In this document: one piece after another, positions 47,621 through 52,393 of the stretch
Position numbering within the stretch: the first letter of the stretch is position 1
Layout: each line of letters opens with the position of its first letter
From: a virus
IMG/VR virus record: IMGVR_UViG_3300035228_000496
Span: 1 to 52,393 of that record
DNA length: 52,393 nt
Direction: 5' to 3' (one strand)
Translations under genes and position numbers: made by a program
Notes under the pieces: generated by a model
Seen by the model: the letters and a program-made list of their open reading frames with translations, nothing else
Database searches by the model: none
What the model was told of the DNA's origin: nothing

Positions 47621-47866
47621 ATGGAAGATGTTGTCGATTTGATCGCTACTGATGCTTCGGCGTCTAATATTAGCGATAAAATGAAAGAACTTCTGTATGC
47701 AAAAGCAGCAGAAAGAGTTGACGTTGCAAGACCATATGTTGCCAATGCAATGTTTGGTCAAGAATTTGAATACCCTGAAGTTGAAGATGAAAATGATGAA
47801 ACTACTGATGAGGTAGTTGATGAACTTGAAACAGAAACTGATACAGAAGAGGAATCAGAAGAATGA
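47621..47866 (+). CDS. 67: gp67-like prohead core protein
   Basis: 81 residues, nearly the length of T4 gp67 (80). A short helical N-terminus (ISDKMKELLYAKAAERVDVA) is followed by a strongly acidic tail (Asp/Glu/Thr from about residue 50). That is the same layout as gp67, and it sits in the same place between gp20 and gp21. gp67 is part of the prohead core and is degraded by gp21 at maturation. Its stop overlaps the next start (ATGA). Confidence 0.75.
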   Translation: MEDVVDLIATDASASNISDKMKELLYAKAAERVDVARPYVANAMFGQEFEYPEVEDENDETTDEVVDELETETDTEEESEE

Positions 47867-48105
47867 TTGTCAAACCACTAGGAACTGAATCTGCTGTTAC
47901 CGATGCTGCTATCACTGCAGCTAGAGTAGTGCGTTTGGTGAATAGTCATGCTAGTAATAAGTCAACTATTGCTATTGCTAATAGTGTAGCAGTATCTCTC
48001 ACTCTGCTTCCTAATAGTAGTGAGATTGTAGAAAAGGATATTGGTGCCGCAGTAACTGCAACTGGTGGTACTGTAACCGGAGTCCCCGTCGCATTTAACA
48101 TCTAA
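47863..48105 (+). CDS. Small unrecognised protein in the head cluster
   Basis: 80 residues starting MIVKPLGTESAVTDAAITAA, with a VVRLVNSH strand and a beta-rich Ala/Thr/Val body (TIAIANSVAVSLTLLPNSSE) ending VPVAFNI. It is translationally coupled (4-base overlap) to the gp67-like gene and ends one base before gp21. I recall similar short beta proteins here in other cyanophages, without function. T4 has gp68 in this slot, but this protein does not look like a helical core protein. A capsid decoration or tail/head accessory protein is possible. Confidence 0.6.
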   Translation: MIVKPLGTESAVTDAAITAARVVRLVNSHASNKSTIAIANSVAVSLTLLPNSSEIVEKDIGAAVTATGGTVTGVPVAFNI

Positions 48106-48106
48106 G

Positions 48107-48757
48107 ATGAAACTTATCACAGAAGAAGTAACAAACGTACAGGTTATTACCGAAGGTACCGGTACTAACAAGAAACTGTATATTGAAGGAACTTTCCTCC
48201 AAGGTGAGATCAAGAACCGTAATGGGAGAATGTATCCTATTACAACTCTTACCAAAGAAGTAAATCGCTATTGCGAAGCTTTCGTTAATAAGGGTCGTGC
48301 TCTTGGTGAACTCGGTCACCCCGAAGGTCCTACTGTGAATCTTGACCGCGTATCTCATAAGATTACTTCTCTGGTACAGGAAGGTAATAATTTTAAAGGA
48401 AAAGCACAAATCCTTTCCACCCCTATGGGTAAAATTACTTCTTCCCTTCTTGATGAAGGTGTAATGCTTGGCGTTTCTTCCCGTGGTGTTGGTTCACTCC
48501 AAACCACAAGTGAAGGATGTAAGATTGTTGGTGAAGATTTTCAGTTAGCAACTGCTGCTGATATCGTTGCTGATCCTTCTGCACCTGATGCTTTCGTTAA
48601 TGGAATTATGGAAGGAAAAGAGTGGGTATGGGACGGAGGAATCCTCCGTGAACAACTCGCTGAACAAACCAAGAAGAGAATTAATACTCTCGTTGGTCAA
48701 AGACAACTTGAGGAGAAAAAACTCCAGTTATGGACTAATTTCTTATCAAATCTTTGA
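48107..48757 (+). CDS. 21: gp21-like prohead protease
   Basis: 216 residues (T4: 212). Motifs of the herpes/HK97-type assemblin fold: GELGHPEGPTVNLDRVSH with His71 as the probable catalytic His, and LGVSSRGVGSL with Ser124/Ser125 as the nucleophile. The start region ITEGTGTNKKLYIEGTF precedes KNRNGRMYPITTL, a family motif. The enzyme is built into the prohead core, then cleaves gp22, gp23 and core proteins, typically after a Glu in an (L/I)xE context, before DNA packaging. Confidence 0.94.
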   Translation: MKLITEEVTNVQVITEGTGTNKKLYIEGTFLQGEIKNRNGRMYPITTLTKEVNRYCEAFVNKGRALGELGHPEGPTVNLDRVSHKITSLVQEGNNFKGKAQILSTPMGKITSSLLDEGVMLGVSSRGVGSLQTTSEGCKIVGEDFQLATAADIVADPSAPDAFVNGIMEGKEWVWDGGILREQLAEQTKKRINTLVGQRQLEEKKLQLWTNFLSNL

Positions 48758-48759
48758 AT

Positions 48760-48767
48760 TATAAATA
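48760..48767 (+). promoter_or_regulatory. Late promoter element TATAAATA
   Basis: TATAAATA two bases after the gp21 stop, followed by further AT-rich repeats, 36 bases before the gp22 start. Confidence 0.75.
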
Positions 48768-48803
48768 AATATATGTAATTAAGTAATTAATCACATATTT
48801 CAA

Positions 48804-49877
48804 ATGTCCGTTGGTAACAATTTACAAGAAATGGAAAACGTAGTAACGAAAGGAGCTGCTGCTGCTGAGCCAATGTCCACAGCTGGTATCCCAGTTGAGG
48901 ATCTCGGCGGTCCTACTCCCGAAAATTCAAGACCCGATGATGATTCTAACAAGTTAAAAGAGCCTGGTGCTACTTTGAAGCAAGTTAAGGATGTCGTCAA
49001 CGCTAAGGCTGCTCCTGCTGAAGAAGTAGAAGTAGACGAGGATCAGGAAGTAGTTTCCGAAGCAGAAGACGCAGTATCCGAGGATTCCGAGGAAATTGTT
49101 GCCGAGGCGGAAGAGACTGAAGAAGAACTCGTAGAAGAAGAAGGATTCGACATTGAAGCAGATGTTCAGGCACTGCTTGAAGGCGAAGAACTCTCTGAAG
49201 AGTTTGAAGAGAAGGCACGTACAATCTTTGAAGCAGCAATTGTTTCTAAGGTTGAAACAATCAAGGAGCAACTGATCGCGAGTTATCAAGAAGCACTCGT
49301 CGAAGAAGTTGTTGCAATTAAAGAAGAACTCAACGAGCGTGTTGATTCTTACCTTGAGTACGTTGCTGATGAGTGGTTCTCTGAGAACGCACTCGCAGTC
49401 GAAAATGGACTTAAGTCTGAAGTTACAGAATCATTCCTTGATGGAATCAAGAGTCTTTTTGAAGAACATTATGTATCAATCCCTGAAGAAAAATATGATG
49501 TACTTGAGAGCATGGTAGATAAACTTGATGAAATGGAAGGTAAACTCAATGAGCAGATCGAAAGAAATGTTGCTCTGAACCGTAGATTAGCAGAATCCTC
49601 TGCAGATGGCATCTTTGCCACTGTTGCTGAAGGTCTCGCAGACACTCAGAAGGAAAAACTTGCTACTCTTGCAGAAAATGTTGAGTTTGAAAGTGAAGCA
49701 GACTATCGTGAGAAGTTGACAACTCTGAGAGGTTCATACTTCCCAGAATCAGCGTCCACTCCAAGCACCTCCGAGAATCTTTCAGAAGAGGTTTCTACCG
49801 ATGAGGTTATTTCCGAGGAAGTATCCCCAATGATGCAAGCCTATCTGCAGACTCTCTCCAGAGCTGCTAAAAAGTGA
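48804..49877 (+). CDS. 22: gp22-like prohead scaffold protein
   Basis: 357 residues (T4 gp22: 269). The N-terminal third is a Glu/Val/Ala-rich acidic stretch (about 70-115). A long helical region follows with FEAAIVSKVETIKEQL, ELNERVDSYLEYVADEWF, then FLDGIKSLFEEHYVSIPEEK and the coiled coil MEGKLNEQIERNVALNRRL. These are typical of gp22, the main internal scaffold around which gp23 assembles. LxE and related sites for gp21 cleavage occur throughout. Gene order gp21-gp22-gp23 is as in T4. Confidence 0.92.
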   Translation: MSVGNNLQEMENVVTKGAAAAEPMSTAGIPVEDLGGPTPENSRPDDDSNKLKEPGATLKQVKDVVNAKAAPAEEVEVDEDQEVVSEAEDAVSEDSEEIVAEAEETEEELVEEEGFDIEADVQALLEGEELSEEFEEKARTIFEAAIVSKVETIKEQLIASYQEALVEEVVAIKEELNERVDSYLEYVADEWFSENALAVENGLKSEVTESFLDGIKSLFEEHYVSIPEEKYDVLESMVDKLDEMEGKLNEQIERNVALNRRLAESSADGIFATVAEGLADTQKEKLATLAENVEFESEADYREKLTTLRGSYFPESASTPSTSENLSEEVSTDEVISEEVSPMMQAYLQTLSRAAKK

Positions 49878-49928
49878 TTTTTAAATCATAAACGTTCAAA
49901 CTAACTTTTAATAGAGGTTTAATTTCAA

Positions 49929-51323
49929 ATGCAGATGCATAATACTGAAGCTCTGCAGGAGAAGTGGGCACCCGTTCTCGATTACGAAGGAATGAATCCT
50001 ATCCAGGATTCCCATCGTAGAGCGGTTACCGCAGTCCTGCTTGAGAATCAAGAAGCAACTCTCCGTGAAGAGAGAGAATTCCTTTCCGAAGGACCAACCG
50101 TTTCCACCAACACTGGATCAAATGCAGGTTTCTCTGCTGGCGCTTCCTCACCTGTTGCTGGTTTCGACCCCGTTCTGATCTCCTTGATCAGACGTGCAAT
50201 GCCTAACCTGGTCGCATATGACCTCGCAGGTGTGCAACCAATGTCCGGACCTACTGGACTTATCTTCGCAATGCGCTCCCGTTATACTGGTCAATCCGGT
50301 ACCGAAGCGTTGTTCAACGAAGCAGACACAGCATTCGCAGGTCAGTCCGCTAACCTCAACAACTCCGATGGATTCTCCAACGGTACTGTTGGTATGGGTA
50401 CCACCACACAGCGTGGTTCTAACCCTGGCGCACTTGATCCTACTGCACCCGCAACTGGCGATGCTCAGACCTACAACGTAGGTCAGGGTATGCGTACCGA
50501 TAACGCTGAGAACCTTGGCGACGGTACTGAAGGTGCATTCAACGAGATGGCATTCTCGATCGAGAAAGTCACCGTAACCGCTAAGTCCAGAGCTCTGAAA
50601 GCAGAGTACTCCTTGGAACTGGCACAAGACCTCAAGGCAATCCACGGATTGAACGCTGAGGCTGAACTCGCAAACATTCTCTCCACAGAGATTCTTGCTG
50701 AGATCAACCGTGAAGTCATCCGTACAATCTACAACGTTGCAGAACCTGGCGCACAGGCTAACGTTGCTACTGGCGGAACCTTCGACCTCGACGTTGACTC
50801 CAACGGTCGCTGGTCTGTTGAGAAGTTCAAAGGTCTGATCTTCCAGATCGAAAGAGATGCTAACGCGATTGCACAGCGCACTCGTAGAGGCAAGGGAAAC
50901 ATGATTCTGTGTTCCGCAGACGTTGCTTCCGCTCTGACCATGGCAGGCGTACTCGATTACACCCCTGCTCTGAACTCCAACCTCAACGTTGATGACACTG
51001 GCAACACCTTTGCTGGAGTCCTCGCAGGTAAGTATCGCGTATACATCGATCCTTATTCGGCAAACGTTGCAGCATCCCAGTACTACGTTGCTGGTTATAA
51101 GGGTTCTTCACCTTATGATGCAGGACTGTTCTACTGCCCATACGTTCCTCTCCAGATGGTTCGTGCCGTTGGTCAGGACACCTTCCAGCCCAAGATTGGC
51201 TTCAAGACCCGTTATGGTATTGTTGCTAACCCCTTCGCAGAAGGAACCGACGTTGGTGCAGGCGCACTTTCCCGTAACAAGAACCGTTACTACAGACGTG
51301 TCAAGGTCAACAACCTTATGTGA
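49929..51323 (+). CDS. 23: gp23-like major capsid protein
   Basis: 464 residues (T4 precursor: 521). Conserved sequence includes WAPVLDYEGMNPIQDSHRRA at the start, then PVLISLIRRAMPNLVAYDLA and GVQPMSGPTGLIFAMRSRY, and the end IVANPF..GT and YYRRVKVNNLM. A probable gp21 site is FLSE54|GPT, which fits (L/I)xE and would remove a 54-residue propeptide. Codon choice is richer in C-ending codons than in the giant genes, as expected for the most abundant protein. The upstream gap has no clear NATAAATA; only CATAAACG (49887-49894) is close. A terminator follows. Confidence 0.97.
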   Translation: MQMHNTEALQEKWAPVLDYEGMNPIQDSHRRAVTAVLLENQEATLREEREFLSEGPTVSTNTGSNAGFSAGASSPVAGFDPVLISLIRRAMPNLVAYDLAGVQPMSGPTGLIFAMRSRYTGQSGTEALFNEADTAFAGQSANLNNSDGFSNGTVGMGTTTQRGSNPGALDPTAPATGDAQTYNVGQGMRTDNAENLGDGTEGAFNEMAFSIEKVTVTAKSRALKAEYSLELAQDLKAIHGLNAEAELANILSTEILAEINREVIRTIYNVAEPGAQANVATGGTFDLDVDSNGRWSVEKFKGLIFQIERDANAIAQRTRRGKGNMILCSADVASALTMAGVLDYTPALNSNLNVDDTGNTFAGVLAGKYRVYIDPYSANVAASQYYVAGYKGSSPYDAGLFYCPYVPLQMVRAVGQDTFQPKIGFKTRYGIVANPFAEGTDVGAGALSRNKNRYYRRVKVNNLM

Positions 51324-51347
51324 TCCATCGGATCCACATTTTCTCAA

Positions 51348-51372
51348 GGGGGTCTTCGGACCCTCTTTTTTT
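51348..51372 (+). terminator. Intrinsic terminator with UUCG tetraloop
   Basis: GGGGGTC (51348-51354) pairs with GACCCTC (51359-51365, one G-T pair) around a TTCG loop closed by C-G, the very stable UUCG tetraloop. A run of seven T follows. It ends the capsid transcript just after gp23. Confidence 0.93.
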
Positions 51373-51373
51373 G

Positions 51374-51381
51374 TCTAAATA
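51374..51381 (+). promoter_or_regulatory. Degenerate late promoter-like element TCTAAATA
   Basis: TCTAAATA lies directly after the terminator and 14 bases before the next ATG. It has the same C-for-A change as the element before gp20. The following genes need some promoter here, which supports it modestly. Confidence 0.4.
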
Positions 51382-51395
51382 CCTAAAAACCTCTG

Positions 51396-51572
51396 ATGAA
51401 AACTTTTCAACAATTTAGTGAGAGGGCACTCACTAAATCAGAAGAAGAAAAGAAAGAAGAAATTGTCAAGTCCATGAAGGACAAGAAATCTGAATTCAAG
51501 AAACGCTATGGTGATGATTGGGAAAGTGTAATGTATGCCACTGCAACAAAGAACGCTAAGAGGGTAGCATAA
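51396..51572 (+). CDS. Small charged protein with VMYATATK motif
   Basis: 58 residues, too short for many callers but well formed. It starts MKTFQQFSERALTKSEEEKK, is Lys/Glu rich, and ends YGDDWESVMYATATKNAKRV. I recall the closing YG....VMYATATK element as a recurrent tag in short and mosaic cyanophage proteins. It lies after the gp23 terminator and overlaps the next gene by one base (TAATG). The function is unknown; the motif may be an interaction tag. Confidence 0.7.
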   Translation: MKTFQQFSERALTKSEEEKKEEIVKSMKDKKSEFKKRYGDDWESVMYATATKNAKRVA

Positions 51573-52135
51573 TGACTTATAGTTCATCATCACAATCTAC
51601 CTGCACTTGGGCAAGTCAAATCAATAACAGAAATTTCTTATCTGGTATTGGATTCAAGTTTAATATTGGTAGATTTCCTAAGGTTGATTTTTTCTGCAAT
51701 ACTGCTAGAATACCAGAAATAAGTTTAGCAACTGCAACACAATCATCATATCTCAAAGACATTGATATTCCAGAGACCAAATTATCTTTTGGTGATCTGA
51801 CGATTCAATTCTTAGTTGATGAGAATCTAGAGAACTATAGAATCGTCCATGATTGGATGTATGGTCTTGGTTTTCCAGAAACTGCTCAGCAATTCAAAGA
51901 TATAACAACTGATGAAGATGGTTATTCAAGAAATATGCCACTTCAATTTGCAGATGGTACTCTTCGCATTCTCAACAGTAACTTCAATGAGGTTGCTAAA
52001 GTAAAATTCCTTGATATGTTCCCTGTGTCACTCAGTTCTCTAGACTTTGATGCAACATCAACTGACGTGAACTACTTTACAGCACAGGCAACATTCAAGT
52101 ATACTGTATATCAATTGACCTCTTCTATTAAATAA
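51572..52135 (+). CDS. 3: Tail-tube-fold protein, probable gp3-like tail completion protein
   Basis: 187 residues. The spacing of motifs parallels gp19: NTARIPEISLATATQSSYLK matches the gp19 region NMPASNIAQIEVPF. LSFGDLTIQFLVDENLENYR with a WMYGLG helix matches WTVTVLNDTDF...WMN. KVKFLDMFPVSLSSLDFDA matches the YDVFPTQVAPIELSYDA strand. So it has the tail tube (Hcp-like) fold. In T4-like cyanophages the gene between 23 and uvsY is usually named gp3, the tail tube completion protein; I rely on that order. An alternative is a gp54/gp48-type tube initiator. It overlaps both neighbours by one base. Confidence 0.6.
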   Translation: MTYSSSSQSTCTWASQINNRNFLSGIGFKFNIGRFPKVDFFCNTARIPEISLATATQSSYLKDIDIPETKLSFGDLTIQFLVDENLENYRIVHDWMYGLGFPETAQQFKDITTDEDGYSRNMPLQFADGTLRILNSNFNEVAKVKFLDMFPVSLSSLDFDATSTDVNYFTAQATFKYTVYQLTSSIK

Positions 52136-52393
52136 TGGATCTTGAAAAAATTCAGGAAATGTGGCAGAGAGACTCTGTTATAGATCCTGATAACCTACAT
52201 GATGAATCTTTAAAGATTCCACAACTTCATTCAAAGTATTATACAGTATACAATACTATAACATTACTGAGAGAGAAAGCAAGAGGGCAATATAACAAAG
52301 TAAAACTTGAACGTCATAACTTTTACACAGGTAAAGCAGACCCTGTTGTGTATGAAGAAGAACCTTTTCCATATAAAGTCCGTGAGAAAGATG
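52135..52393 (+). CDS. uvsY: UvsY-like recombination mediator (partial, 5' end)
   Basis: The first 86 codons are present and the frame runs off the window. The layout matches T4 UvsY (137 residues): an opening LEKIQEMWQRDSVIDPDNL (T4: LEDLQEELKKDVFIDSTKL), then LHSKYYTVYNTITLLREKAR and a LERHNFYTGKADP segment corresponding to T4 RLDYYSGRGD. UvsY loads the UvsX recombinase onto single-stranded DNA coated with gp32. Its ATG overlaps the previous stop (TAATG), placing a recombination gene at the end of the structural operon, as in cyanophages. Confidence 0.9.
   Translation, partial: MDLEKIQEMWQRDSVIDPDNLHDESLKIPQLHSKYYTVYNTITLLREKARGQYNKVKLERHNFYTGKADPVVYEEEPFPYKVREKD

Noticed and set aside
50148-50645. 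165-codon open frame on the minus strand within gp23
   Set aside because: It is the shadow of gp23's biased codon use, overlaps a certain gene completely, has no ribosome site, and its product is unlike any protein.

Overview
The window is a late (virion) gene block of a T4-like marine myovirus, most likely a cyanophage infecting Synechococcus or Prochlorococcus. This rests on the gene set and order: 25-6-7-8, then 13-14, 15-16-17-18-19-20, a 67-like gene, 21-22-23, a 3-like gene and uvsY. It also rests on cyanophage-type additions: a DUF4815-like giant protein, a YHYH domain, short coiled-coil genes, and late promoter elements of the form NATAAATA. All 38 genes I can support are on the + strand and tightly packed, with many 1-14 bp overlaps and no gap over 300 bp. 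No tRNA, CRISPR array, insertion sequence, integrase, attachment site or photosynthesis/metabolic gene was seen. The identifications rely on motifs and remembered family members, because no search could be run.

Layout. 1-600 is a GC-rich left edge with the 3' end of an unknown gene, a strong hairpin and a small AbrB/SpoVT-like gene. 585-1725 holds a glycosyltransferase-like gene behind a near-perfect sigma70 promoter with dyad symmetry, then two tiny genes and a terminator. 1750-19373 is the baseplate wedge: gp25, gp6, a 4480-residue gp7-like giant and gp8. 19377-29379 holds a 2484-residue DUF4815-like virion protein, a fibre-like protein and small conserved genes. 29381-31329 is the neck (gp13, gp14). 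31353-37799 is an accessory block between gp14 and gp15: a gp10-like fibre protein, a subtilisin-family protease with an intact catalytic set, a 1075-residue protein I do not recognise, and a beta-repeat protein. 37799-42978 is tail terminator and packaging (gp15, gp16, gp17) interrupted by a 673-residue basic cysteine-module mosaic. 43059-51323 is sheath, tube, portal, prohead core, protease, scaffold and major capsid protein, closed by a UUCG terminator. 51396-52393 holds a small charged gene, a tube-fold tail completion candidate and the start of uvsY.

How it works together: gp16/gp17 package DNA through the gp20 portal into a head built from gp23 on a gp22/gp67-like core and matured by gp21. 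gp13/gp14/gp15/gp3 join head to tail. gp18/gp19 form sheath and tube. gp25/6/7/8 form the baseplate wedge that carries fibres. The less familiar parts are the inflated gp7, repeat modules shared by five structural proteins, the subtilase block and the mosaic protein.
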